DNA of 64,000 bases from Candidatus Woesearchaeota archaeon (GTDB lineage Archaea > Nanobdellota > Nanobdellia > SCGC-AAA011-G17 > UBA489). Positions 36,579 to 44,954 of the stretch are shown one piece after another. The notes under the pieces were generated by a model that saw only the letters and a program-made list of their open reading frames with translations, was not told the origin of the DNA and did no database searches. The DNA is taken from contig JAGVZA010000003.1 of assembly GCA_018302985.1 (NCBI GenBank), positions 1 to 64,000 of the forward strand, given 5' to 3'. The position numbers and the translations under genes were made by a program. Numbering within the stretch: position 1 is the first letter of the stretch; every line of letters starts with the position of its first letter.

Positions 36579-37328
36579 TTAACTCGTTATAGCTTCTAGG
36601 AGCTCTACCAAACCTTCTGACTTCTTGTTTCTTGTTATTCTATGGTTTACGAATTCTTTTTTTACCTGTTCTTCTACTTCAGTATCTAGACCCACATATA
36701 CCACGAGGCCCCCATCTTTACCTATTACTCTAAATCCAGGTAAGTCATTTCTAGAATCCCCGACAATAGCTGTTTTTTTAAGATCTATTCTTTCTTCTTT
36801 AGCAAGAACTTCTATTGCTCTTCCCTTATCTGCTTTTTTATTGTAAATATCTATTGAATGACTGTCTACTGTTATCTCTATTTCTTGAAACGCTGCACTG
36901 AATTCTTTCCTTATACCTTCATATATCTCTCGTAGTCTTACAGGATTATGATGTGGAAACTCGGGGAGAATTAAGGACATCATAAAGCTTTTTGGTTCTT
37001 CTTTCATTAGAACATAAACTCCTTTTTTCTCTAACCAACTTCTTATCTTTACTTTTTCTTGATCATCGATTGTGGCTAACATTATTCTTTTATTGTCAGG
37101 CATAATGATTCCTGCACCCATTTCTACTATTCTTGCCCCATTTAATCCAAGTAATTCGTAAATTGCAGAAGTATATTCTTCACTTCTTCCAGTCACTAAA
37201 CTTACTTTTCCACCCATCTCCATATATCTATCTAAACAGTTTTTTAGTTTAGGATCATGGCCTGTCGGACTCTTTACTGTTCCAACTATTGTACCATCAA
37301 CATCTAACAATAGATAAGGGTATTTCAT
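36579..37328 (-). CDS. HAD-superfamily phosphatase (Cof/sugar-phosphatase type)
   Basis: Motif I is LLLDVDGTIVG, motif II LVTGRSEEYTSAI, and motif IV AIVGDSRNDLPGF, with a C2-type cap in the middle (residues about 80-180), as in archaeal phosphoglycolate/sugar phosphatases and SPP-like enzymes. The protein is 249 residues from ATG 37328; a TTG four codons upstream is possible, but the TATA-like stretch near 37350 favours 37328. It may act on a sugar phosphate arising in the nucleotide-sugar genes around it. Confidence 0.82.
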   Translation of the reverse strand: MKYPYLLLDVDGTIVGTVKSPTGHDPKLKNCLDRYMEMGGKVSLVTGRSEEYTSAIYELLGLNGARIVEMGAGIIMPDNKRIMLATIDDQEKVKIRSWLEKKGVYVLMKEEPKSFMMSLILPEFPHHNPVRLREIYEGIRKEFSAAFQEIEITVDSHSIDIYNKKADKGRAIEVLAKEERIDLKKTAIVGDSRNDLPGFRVIGKDGGLVVYVGLDTEVEEQVKKEFVNHRITRNKKSEGLVELLEAITS

Positions 37329-37389
37329 TTTATTCCACAAAATTTTTAGAACCTTTCTCCTTTTTCTGCTATAAGTATTACTGCATCCA

Positions 37390-38271
37390 TTATTTTCTAT
37401 TTCTTAAAAAACTTAAATCATATCCTTGCTGTAAACTATAATAAGCTGCGAGTAATGCTTGAGATGGAGGAACAATATTACGAGTGCCCTTTTTAAAATG
37501 ATCAAATAATTCATCTCTACTCATTGTTTCTAATCCAGAAACTTCTTCACTGAGTCCCATCTGTCCACTTTCTAAACCTGTTCTTAGATAAAATAATAAA
37601 TCTGGTTTTCCAAAATTTTCTTTATTTGTTGTGATTCCCATTAAAGTTGCTTCTTCAATACTTTCTGATGGAATTCCTATTTCTTCACAGACTTCATCTG
37701 TTATAGCTGCAAATTGTCCTCTAGCATCAAATGTGTGTTTTTTTGGCTCAGGATGACCTCCAGGCGTATCATAAAATCCTGGATATTCATGCATAGTTTC
37801 TGCTCTTTTAATTAATGCAATTTTTTCATCTGCAGATTCTACAATAGCACAATTACCTAAAGGATTTCCAAAATATGCATGTGTATCACCATAAAATGCC
37901 GCTCCATTTGCCAGTAAATATGCTGCAAATTCAGGATCTTTTCTTCCTGCACTGTTTGTCGCAACAAATACACCATAATCTGTTATTCCTAGAAATAATC
38001 TTGTTTTTTGAACTTCTTCCGGAGTTTTTCCTTCTTCAAATTTGTTCAATCTAAATTTTAGTCCCGGTGTTAATCTTGGATTTGCTTTAGAAGCTTCTAA
38101 CCATTTATCTTTAATTTTTTGTCTAACATCGAAGTCTTGCATTCTAAGATCTAAGGTATCTAAAGTAAATTGAGGTACGAAGACTGAGTTAGAAGATATT
38201 ACTTCTATTTGAGCTTCTTTTCTTTGAAAAGGACCTGCTACAATTTTCCACAAATCAGTTTCGAGAGCCAT
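37390..38271 (-). CDS. NUDT22-like Nudix UDP-sugar hydrolase
   Basis: The protein is 293 residues. The pattern NPRLTPGLKFRL (64-75), FLGITDYG (93-100) and then TPGGHPEPK (169-177), with DEVCEEIGIP (192-201) and MGITTNKEN (211-219), matches the order in human NUDT22, a Nudix enzyme that hydrolyses UDP-glucose/galactose. As in NUDT22 the Nudix box is stretched and non-canonical (Gly-Gly-His-Pro-Glu then EVCEEIG). A role in UDP-sugar turnover fits the neighbourhood. The assignment is from memory of the family. A TTTATAAA box (about 38293-38300) and an inverted repeat precede the ATG. Confidence 0.72.
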   Translation of the reverse strand: MALETDLWKIVAGPFQRKEAQIEVISSNSVFVPQFTLDTLDLRMQDFDVRQKIKDKWLEASKANPRLTPGLKFRLNKFEEGKTPEEVQKTRLFLGITDYGVFVATNSAGRKDPEFAAYLLANGAAFYGDTHAYFGNPLGNCAIVESADEKIALIKRAETMHEYPGFYDTPGGHPEPKKHTFDARGQFAAITDEVCEEIGIPSESIEEATLMGITTNKENFGKPDLLFYLRTGLESGQMGLSEEVSGLETMSRDELFDHFKKGTRNIVPPSQALLAAYYSLQQGYDLSFLRNRK

Positions 38272-38277
38272 AACATT

Positions 38278-38290
38278 ACTACTTTGTAGT
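38278..38290. repeat. inverted repeat between TATA box and start of the Nudix gene
   Basis: ACTAC-TTT-GTAGT is a perfect 5-base inverted repeat with a 3-base spacer, lying just upstream of ATG 38271 and downstream of the TATA box. It could be an operator for a dimeric repressor. A short repeat like this can also occur by chance. Confidence 0.4.
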
Positions 38291-38327
38291 GGTTTATAAA
38301 GTTTTCTACTTAGGTTTTTTAGAATAG

Positions 38328-39548
38328 TTATACTAATTCATTCTTATCAAATACAAATTTTCCTTCTTTATAGTCCTTATAGTATACCAATGCCTGTAAT
38401 GCGAACATTGTACACCAAGAGTTCGCATGATTTTTCTTTTCACCTTTTAAATTATTTCTATAATCAACGTCATGACCGTATGAAAAACCACCATCTATAC
38501 TTAGCTCTTCATTCTTATATTGAAATTCTAGCAATCTTTTTGCTATGCTGTCTAAAATAGGGTCGTATTTTTCATCGATCAAGTTCATGCTTCGCGTGAT
38601 AGTACCTAAACGTAAGACTTGAGCAAGTACATCGCTCCTTTCTATAGCTACTGGTTCTCCTTTAACATACATGCTAGGAATTCCTTTATTCTCCATCTGC
38701 ATTTCGAGAGCCCATTTTGTAGCATTTACAGCGCTTTTAATATATGCCTCATTCTTGAGATGTATACCTGCAAACAATAATCCTTCCGCAGAATAACAAT
38801 GAGGATGAAGGTGTGTGTCTTTTTCTTTTTTATACGAAATAAATCTTCCATCTACCTCTTGCAACTTTAGAGCACTATTACAAAGTTTTACAACTGCTTC
38901 TTTATATTTATTATTTTTTGTCGCTTCATAGAGTTTAAGCAATCCCATTGCTACTTTTGCATGAAAGCTACCAGACTGTGTTGACCATTTTTCATCATGA
39001 TCCTTGAAACTTTCTTCCTTGTGACTATAGCTAGCATATAAACTTCCGTCTTCTTTTTGCATAGTTTCAACCAAAAGATTTCCAATCTTGTTAGCTACTT
39101 TCATATATCTTTCTTCTTTTGTAGCTTCATAAATATCCATCAAACCATTTAAAACAATTCCATTATCAAATGAATGTACTACTCCATTTGTGAAATCATA
39201 TAATTCGTTTGCGTTTTTTTCATCTAAAAAATAGCGTGTTTTAACACCACCACTTTTATGCGATGCTTTGTCCAAAAGCCATTCTGCAGCTAATATTGCT
39301 TTTAAAAGATAAATATTTTTATCCTCTCTCTTATGTAAAAAAAGCAAATTTGTAATAGCATAACCAGTTATTTCTGAATATGTATAGAAATAATTCTCAT
39401 CATTGATATTATACCATGAGTTAAATCCGCCTTTGACGTCAAGCAATCTTGAACCTGTGTTTTGAATTCCAGAATTTACTAACCAACTTTTCGCCTTTAC
39501 AATAGATTCTTCTAACTCTGCAGGATCAGCTATCATTTTTTCACTCAT
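38328..39548 (-). CDS. alpha/alpha-toroid (six-hairpin) protein, glycoside hydrolase or epimerase-like
   Basis: About 406 residues made of repeated helix pairs, each with patterns such as YMKVANKIGNLLVET and KYKEAVVKLCNSALKL, as in six-hairpin glycosidases and N-acylglucosamine 2-epimerase-like folds. Asp/Glu/His in FTNGVVHSFDNGIVL, HLHPHCYSAEGLLFAG and NHANSWCTMFALQAL are candidate active-site residues. There is no signal peptide, so it would be cytoplasmic. Three ATGs (39575, 39572, 39548) are in frame; the TATA-like AAAGTTAAAAACC at 39578-39590 favours 39548. The specific reaction is unknown. Confidence 0.6.
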   Translation of the reverse strand: MSEKMIADPAELEESIVKAKSWLVNSGIQNTGSRLLDVKGGFNSWYNINDENYFYTYSEITGYAITNLLFLHKREDKNIYLLKAILAAEWLLDKASHKSGGVKTRYFLDEKNANELYDFTNGVVHSFDNGIVLNGLMDIYEATKEERYMKVANKIGNLLVETMQKEDGSLYASYSHKEESFKDHDEKWSTQSGSFHAKVAMGLLKLYEATKNNKYKEAVVKLCNSALKLQEVDGRFISYKKEKDTHLHPHCYSAEGLLFAGIHLKNEAYIKSAVNATKWALEMQMENKGIPSMYVKGEPVAIERSDVLAQVLRLGTITRSMNLIDEKYDPILDSIAKRLLEFQYKNEELSIDGGFSYGHDVDYRNNLKGEKKNHANSWCTMFALQALVYYKDYKEGKFVFDKNELV

Positions 39549-39630
39549 ATTCTCACTTTCACTTAGAGTCATCATAGGTTTTTAACTTTAGCGTTTTAGG
39601 CCAATCCCCCTCCTTACTTGAGGTTTAGGA

Positions 39631-39640
39631 ACCTTTAAAA
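39631..39640 (+). promoter_or_regulatory. TATA box of wecB
   Basis: ACCTTTAAAAG is centred about 27 bases before ATG 39664, with a GTTTAGGA purine-rich element upstream. The divergent toroid gene has its own TATA at 39578-39590. Confidence 0.5.
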
Positions 39641-39663
39641 GATTTGCTCTCTGTGCCTTTCCT

Positions 39664-40749
39664 ATGAAACTAGCTATCATTTTAGGAACCCGTCCAGAAA
39701 CCATTAAACTAGCCCCTCTTATCCTTGCCTGTAAAGAGAGACATATTCCCTATATTATACTCCATACTGGACAACACTATTCTTACAATATGGACCAACT
39801 TTTCTTTGAAGAACTTGCTCTCCCAAAACCAGACTACCATTTACATCTTTCTCTTACTTCTGGAGGCCAAGGTGAACAAGTTGGGAAAATGCTTATAGGT
39901 ATTGAAGAGATCTTACAAAAAGAAAAGCCTTCAGCTATCTTAGTTCAAGGAGATACTAATTCAGTCTTAGCAGGAGCATTAGCAGCTGCAAAACTTCAGA
40001 TTCCTATTGCACATGTGGAAGCAGGACTACGAAGCTATGATCGCAGCATGCCTGAAGAACTTAATAGAATTATAACTGATCATCTTTCAACTTATCTTTT
40101 TGTACCTACTCCTTTAGCCAGAGACATTGCTCTCAAGGAAGGTATTACCAAAACTTCTATTATTTTAACAGGTAATACAGTTGTTGATGCTATAACTTTG
40201 TATAAAGAGAAAGCTCTGCAAAGCACTTTCTTGAAAACTTACAAACTCAAAAAACAAGAGTATATTCTTGTTACTGCACATCGAGCAGAAAATGTAGATC
40301 ATGCAGATAAGCTCCAAAATATTTTTACTGGCTTACAACGTTTAGCACAAGAAACTCAATTACCTCTTATTTATCCACTTCATCCCCGAACAAAAAAGTT
40401 TATGACTGCCTATAATATCCAAGCTCCGAAAGAAGTACAAGTGATAGATCCCATAGGCTTCTTTGATTTTTTGCAGGCAGAAATGTTCGCACGACTAGTT
40501 CTTACTGATTCTGGTGGAGTACAAGAAGAAACTTGTATCTTAGGAATACCTTGTGTTACTCTGCGTGAAAATACAGAACGACCAGAAACTTTAACTGTTG
40601 GCAGCAATGTTCTTGCAGGTACAAATCCTGAGAAAATTCTATCCTGCTCTTTAGCTATGTTAGCAAAAAAACCGACATGGAAACAACCTTTTGGTGATGG
40701 CAAGGCTGGACACCATATGCTTGATTATCTTCAATCAGTTCTTACTTAA
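39664..40749 (+). CDS. wecB: UDP-N-acetylglucosamine 2-epimerase (non-hydrolysing)
   Basis: It converts UDP-GlcNAc to UDP-ManNAc, a precursor of ManNAcA or related sugars in archaeal glycans. The 361-residue protein has the family's GTRPETIKLAPLI (8-20), LHTGQHYSYNMDQLFF, HVEAGLRSYDRSMPEELNR and TDSGGVQEE motifs in full. No UDP-ManNAc dehydrogenase is seen in this window. It opens the third plus-strand run and is separated by 102 bases from the DUF4956 gene. Confidence 0.93.
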   Translation: MKLAIILGTRPETIKLAPLILACKERHIPYIILHTGQHYSYNMDQLFFEELALPKPDYHLHLSLTSGGQGEQVGKMLIGIEEILQKEKPSAILVQGDTNSVLAGALAAAKLQIPIAHVEAGLRSYDRSMPEELNRIITDHLSTYLFVPTPLARDIALKEGITKTSIILTGNTVVDAITLYKEKALQSTFLKTYKLKKQEYILVTAHRAENVDHADKLQNIFTGLQRLAQETQLPLIYPLHPRTKKFMTAYNIQAPKEVQVIDPIGFFDFLQAEMFARLVLTDSGGVQEETCILGIPCVTLRENTERPETLTVGSNVLAGTNPEKILSCSLAMLAKKPTWKQPFGDGKAGHHMLDYLQSVLT

Positions 40750-40819
40750 TATCAGCACTATTTTTCTAGACCCTTATAAACAGCCTTTTTAAGAGCTTTA
40801 TCGACCATCTACCAATATA

Positions 40820-40828
40820 TTTATAAAG
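40820..40828 (+). promoter_or_regulatory. TATA box of the DUF4956/CotH/VTC cassette
   Basis: ATTTATAAAG is centred about 28 bases before ATG 40852. The three genes behind it have gaps of 2 bases and an 11-base overlap, so this box probably drives all three. Confidence 0.55.
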
Positions 40829-40851
40829 CCAATAGGCTAGTTTTACTTTCT

Positions 40852-41544
40852 ATGCCTCTTCCCCAAGAAGTATCGGACCAAGTAGCAAATCTCTTGCAAA
40901 CTACTCCTACAGAGACCAGCATAACGGCAGTTATTCTTGCTTTAGTACTAGCAACTTTTTTCTGCTATCTTCTAGCTAAACTTTATGAAAGATATGGCAC
41001 TGCGCTTTCCAATAGAAAACATTTTGCCAGTAATTTTATCCTCATAGGACCGACTATTGCCCTAATTATTCTTGTTGTGAAATCTTCACTAGCACTTTCT
41101 TTGGGACTTGTTGGAGCTCTGTCTGTTGTACGTTTCAGAACTGCAATTAAAGAACCAGAAGAATTGGCTTTTTTACTATTAGTCATAGGCATTGGCTTAG
41201 GATTAGGTGCTTATCAATGGCTTATCACACTTGTTTCTTTTATTATTATCGCTTGCGTTATTATCTTTCGACATTCCAGAAAGAAAAAATATGAACATCA
41301 TAATCTCTACCTTACTTTGGCTGGACCTTCGAAGAATATTACGCTTTCCAGTATCTTAAACGTCTTAGTAAAACATTGCAAAGCAGTTCGCTTAAAACGC
41401 TTTGATAAAACCAAGGATGCTTTTGAAGCTTCTTTTTTAGTAGAATTACCTTCTTACCATCATTTTTCCCACCTCAAGAGTGAACTTGAGAAACTTTCAG
41501 AAGCTCTCAATATTACTTATCTTGACAGGGAGGGTATCTCATAG
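40852..41544 (+). CDS. DUF4956 membrane protein
   Basis: 230 residues: three to four helices in the first 130 residues contain the DUF4956 core VGALSVVRFRTAIKEPEELAFLLLVIGIGLGLGA (quoted here in parts: RFRTAIKEPEEL and IGIGLGLGA), followed by a soluble C-terminal domain of about 90 residues. In bacteria DUF4956 genes repeatedly lie beside VTC-domain and CotH genes, exactly as here, and are thought to act with the polyphosphate polymerase. The downstream CotH gene starts 2 bases after its stop. Confidence 0.85.
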   Translation: MPLPQEVSDQVANLLQTTPTETSITAVILALVLATFFCYLLAKLYERYGTALSNRKHFASNFILIGPTIALIILVVKSSLALSLGLVGALSVVRFRTAIKEPEELAFLLLVIGIGLGLGAYQWLITLVSFIIIACVIIFRHSRKKKYEHHNLYLTLAGPSKNITLSSILNVLVKHCKAVRLKRFDKTKDAFEASFLVELPSYHHFSHLKSELEKLSEALNITYLDREGIS

Positions 41545-41546
41545 CT

Positions 41547-44195
41547 ATGCAGATTAAAGATAGAGAAACGATGTCGCTTCGCGATCGACTGTCGGTTCTT
41601 CTTCGGCTCTTTGCATCCAAAAAAACACTCACAGTGTTTGTGCTTGCTCTTTTTGTTTTTGGTTTATTCTTAGGCATGTTGTTTGCGGGATTTTTCGGTA
41701 CTTTAGATAATCCGTCTCCTACTGCACGCGAATTTGTTCGTGATGTTGGCCTGTTTTCAGTTATGCAATGGGTATCAGATGGCTTGAAGATTGTAGTACA
41801 TCCTATTTCTTATTTTCAAGGCTTGCTGACACGTCCAGAAAAGATTATCTTAGACATTCCTTTTGAGAATTACGAGCTTCTCCGAGCAAAGCGAGAACAA
41901 GCTCTTCAAGATGGATCTATGGTTTCTACAGATGAGGATTTTATATCGGCAAAACTTCGTTATGCAAATACCAACTACAAAATAGACCTTAGATTAAAAG
42001 GAGACAAATCAGATCACTGGATAGACGACAAATATTGGTCTTTTCGTGTTAATCTTGATGGAGAGAATACTCTCTTGGGTATGCGCAAATTTTCCTTACA
42101 ACGGCCTTTAACTAGAGGGTATCTGAATGAATGGTATCTTCATAAACTCCTTAAGTATAGCGGATTGATTTCCCTTAGATATCATTTTATACACTTGATT
42201 GTGAATGGCAATGATTATGGCATTTATGCACTAGAAGAACATTTTGACAAACGACTGATTGAATATAATAATCGACGCGAAGGTCCAGTTTTTAGATTTG
42301 ATGATGCTTTGTGCTGGTATAAAGATAATATTATTAATAATTGTGAAGAAGCATATACTACTAGTGCCATAGAACCTTTTGAATTAGGAAACTTACAAGA
42401 TACTCCAGAATTGTTTGCTGCATTTATCAAAGGAAAAGATTTGTTAGAAGCATTCCGTCAAGGACAACTTTCAACCTCTGAAGTCTTTGATGTGCCTAAA
42501 CTTGCAAAACTTTTTGCATTGGGTGATCTATTAGGCTATCATCATATGCTGGCTTATACTAATATGCGCTTTTATTATAATACTGTTACAGGATTACTTG
42601 AACCTATAGGATTTGACAATTCAAACATTGAACTCTTATCTCTTACTAATCCTTTGATTGGATCTGGCAGAGGTACAAGTTCTTCACCTCCAGAAACTCT
42701 TACGCCATGGATAGATCTTTTCTTCCAAGATGAAGAGTTTTATCGCGCTTATCTTCAAGCACTTGCTGAAGTTTCACAGCCTTCTTTTGTAGACACTTTT
42801 TTCACATCTGTTGCAGATGAAGCAGAAGATCAACTACGCATACTTCACAAAACTTATCCCTGGTACACCTTTGACAAAGAACAAATTATTCGCACTAATC
42901 GAGAATATATTAGTGTTTATCTAGAACCTTTGCAAGGAGTGCAAGCTTATGTCTCTTCTTTAGAAGATTCTCAGTCTACTCTTGTTTTAGAGTTAGGCAA
43001 CATCCATCCTTTACCTCTTGAAATTGTTGATGTTACTTTCAATGATGAAATTCTTATCCCAGAGCGCTCTGTTGTTTTGGAATCCAAACGACCCTTTGAA
43101 GCAGTCAGATTTGTCTCTGCTTCTTTTTCTTCACCCTCTTCTACTTCTTTAGACACAACTACTCCACCTGTTATTGTACTTCGTTATCGTCTTTTAGGGT
43201 TAACACCTATTTATACTACCTTAGTTCATGATTGGCCAGCTCTTAGCACTGCTGTTCTTTCTGATCCTCTTCGTGATGCAGCACCTCTGAGTGAGTTTTC
43301 TTTCTTAGACGTTGATGCATCTACAAAACGTATTTCCATTCCGTCTGGTTCTTGGACTCTTAGTGATCTTTTAGTTATTCCAAAAGGCTATACTGTTTCT
43401 GTTGAACCTGGGACAAAGATTGATCTTGTAGAAGATGCCCTGATTGTTTCTTATTCACCTCTTGCTCTGCGAGGAACACCACAAAATAAAATTGAACTCT
43501 TTTCATCTGATGGTACAGGTCAAGGAGTACTTCTTCTCTTTGCCAAACAACCATCAACTTTCTCTTATGTCTCTTTTAGTAATCTCCGAGAGCCAGATAC
43601 TTTTAGAAATACTTTAACAGCTGTCCTCACTACGTATGAAACTTCTCTTTCTCTTGATTATGTTTCTTTCACAGACATTCATGCAGAAGATGCTTTTAAT
43701 GCTGTTCGATCTACCTTCTCTTTACAACACGCTTCTTTTGAAAATACACTTTCAGATTGTTTTGACTCTGACTTTTCAACTGGCAGCATTAATTTCTCTC
43801 GCTTTGTCTCTTGCGGTAATGATGGATTTGATTTATCAGGCAGTATTGTAAGTGCGAGCGATATTGTTGTTTTAAATGCAGGAGATAAGGGCATCAGTTC
43901 TGGAGAAATGAGCACTGTTACTGGTGAGCGCATTCAAGTTGATGGAGCAAACATAGGAGCAGCAAGCAAAGACAAATCTCTTTTAACTCTCAAAGATAGT
44001 ACACTCTTACATACTAATTATACTCTTGCAGTCTATCAAAAAAAACCAGAATTTGGACCTGCAAAACTAATTTTTAATGGCTTAGAACAAACTACTTTCC
44101 ATAATATTATTGAACAAGGCTCTCAAATTACACTAAATGGCAAAGTGATAGCGGGTGACGCCAAAAACGTTTATGAGGTGTTGTATGGTCAGTAA
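41547..44195 (+). CDS. CotH-family kinase-like protein with membrane anchor and beta-helix tail
   Basis: The protein is 882 residues. A transmembrane helix (about 27-50) anchors it. Residues about 95-480 are CotH-like, with DLRLKGDKSDHW, a RKFSLQRPLTRGYLNEW stretch, NGNDYGIYALEEHFDK, MLAYTNMRFYYN and the metal-binding LEPIGFDNS. CotH proteins are atypical secreted protein kinases in Bacillus spore coats. The C-terminal third (about 590-860) looks like a parallel beta-helix with repeated short strands. Orientation with the kinase outside is inferred. AGGGAGGG (41528-41535) lies upstream of ATG 41547; a second ATG is at 41571. Confidence 0.82.
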   Translation: MQIKDRETMSLRDRLSVLLRLFASKKTLTVFVLALFVFGLFLGMLFAGFFGTLDNPSPTAREFVRDVGLFSVMQWVSDGLKIVVHPISYFQGLLTRPEKIILDIPFENYELLRAKREQALQDGSMVSTDEDFISAKLRYANTNYKIDLRLKGDKSDHWIDDKYWSFRVNLDGENTLLGMRKFSLQRPLTRGYLNEWYLHKLLKYSGLISLRYHFIHLIVNGNDYGIYALEEHFDKRLIEYNNRREGPVFRFDDALCWYKDNIINNCEEAYTTSAIEPFELGNLQDTPELFAAFIKGKDLLEAFRQGQLSTSEVFDVPKLAKLFALGDLLGYHHMLAYTNMRFYYNTVTGLLEPIGFDNSNIELLSLTNPLIGSGRGTSSSPPETLTPWIDLFFQDEEFYRAYLQALAEVSQPSFVDTFFTSVADEAEDQLRILHKTYPWYTFDKEQIIRTNREYISVYLEPLQGVQAYVSSLEDSQSTLVLELGNIHPLPLEIVDVTFNDEILIPERSVVLESKRPFEAVRFVSASFSSPSSTSLDTTTPPVIVLRYRLLGLTPIYTTLVHDWPALSTAVLSDPLRDAAPLSEFSFLDVDASTKRISIPSGSWTLSDLLVIPKGYTVSVEPGTKIDLVEDALIVSYSPLALRGTPQNKIELFSSDGTGQGVLLLFAKQPSTFSYVSFSNLREPDTFRNTLTAVLTTYETSLSLDYVSFTDIHAEDAFNAVRSTFSLQHASFENTLSDCFDSDFSTGSINFSRFVSCGNDGFDLSGSIVSASDIVVLNAGDKGISSGEMSTVTGERIQVDGANIGAASKDKSLLTLKDSTLLHTNYTLAVYQKKPEFGPAKLIFNGLEQTTFHNIIEQGSQITLNGKVIAGDAKNVYEVLYGQ

Positions 44196-44901
44196 CTTAC
44201 TAAGTGATTTCTTGCGCTTAGATACACTCCCAAAACGATACGAGCTCAAATTTCTCTTACAATATATTACTTATGAAGAAGTCTGCTCCATTATCAGGGA
44301 AAATCCTGCACTTTTTTCTGAAATCTATCAAGCAAGACAAGTAAATAATATTTATCTAGATTCTCCCTCTTTAAAAAACTATGAAGACAATCTTATAGGA
44401 TACTCTCAACGCCTTAAAGTTCGCATACGCTGGTATGGTTCTTTCTTTGGAACTATTCACAAACCAGTTTTGGAATTAAAGATTCGTACAGGTCAGCAAA
44501 TGACTAAAATCAGTTATCCTTTGAAACCCTTCCAAATTACTCCTGAATTTTCTTTTGCTCTTCTTAAAAAAGAAGTCTTTCCTCATTCGAAATTACCAGC
44601 ATTTATCATTGAACTGCTTCATAGCCTTGTTCCAGTTCTTTTCAACTCTTATCGACGACGCTATTTTTTGTCTGCAGATAAACATTATAGATTAACCTTA
44701 GACACAGACCTTAGTTACTCCAAGGCAAAAAAACATGGCAGCCATTTTTTAACTTTTATAAAAGACCCAGACAGCCTTGTTTTAGAATTAAAATATGCAC
44801 CAGAATACCATGCATTTGCAGATTTAATTACACAACATTTCCCTTTTAGGCTCACGAAGAATTCAAAGTATGTTTCTGGCGTTTCACTCTTAGACTTTTA
44901 A
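44185..44901 (+). CDS. VTC-domain protein (polyphosphate polymerase family)
   Basis: 239 residues. The VTC tunnel-domain motifs are in order: KRYELKFLL (17-25), VNNIYLDSPSL (53-63), SQRLKVRIRWYG (74-85), VLELKIRTG (95-103), YRRRYFLS, LTLDTDL and LVLELKYAP. The basic residues of these strands bind polyphosphate and nucleotide in VTC4-type enzymes, which make polyphosphate from ATP. There is no SPX domain. GAGGTG about 6 bases upstream fixes the start at ATG 44185, overlapping the CotH gene by 11 bases, so the two are translationally coupled. Confidence 0.87.
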   Translation: MVSNLLSDFLRLDTLPKRYELKFLLQYITYEEVCSIIRENPALFSEIYQARQVNNIYLDSPSLKNYEDNLIGYSQRLKVRIRWYGSFFGTIHKPVLELKIRTGQQMTKISYPLKPFQITPEFSFALLKKEVFPHSKLPAFIIELLHSLVPVLFNSYRRRYFLSADKHYRLTLDTDLSYSKAKKHGSHFLTFIKDPDSLVLELKYAPEYHAFADLITQHFPFRLTKNSKYVSGVSLLDF

Positions 44902-44920
44902 TAAAGGCCTTTTAACCCCA

Positions 44921-44932
44921 TATATTTAATAA
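44921..44932 (+). promoter_or_regulatory. TATA box of second toroid gene
   Basis: TATATTTAATAA, preceded by an ACCCCA stretch, is centred about 28 bases before ATG 44955, so this gene probably has a separate transcript from the VTC gene just upstream. Confidence 0.45.
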
Positions 44933-44954
44933 GTCTTTTTTACTCTTTTTCTGG

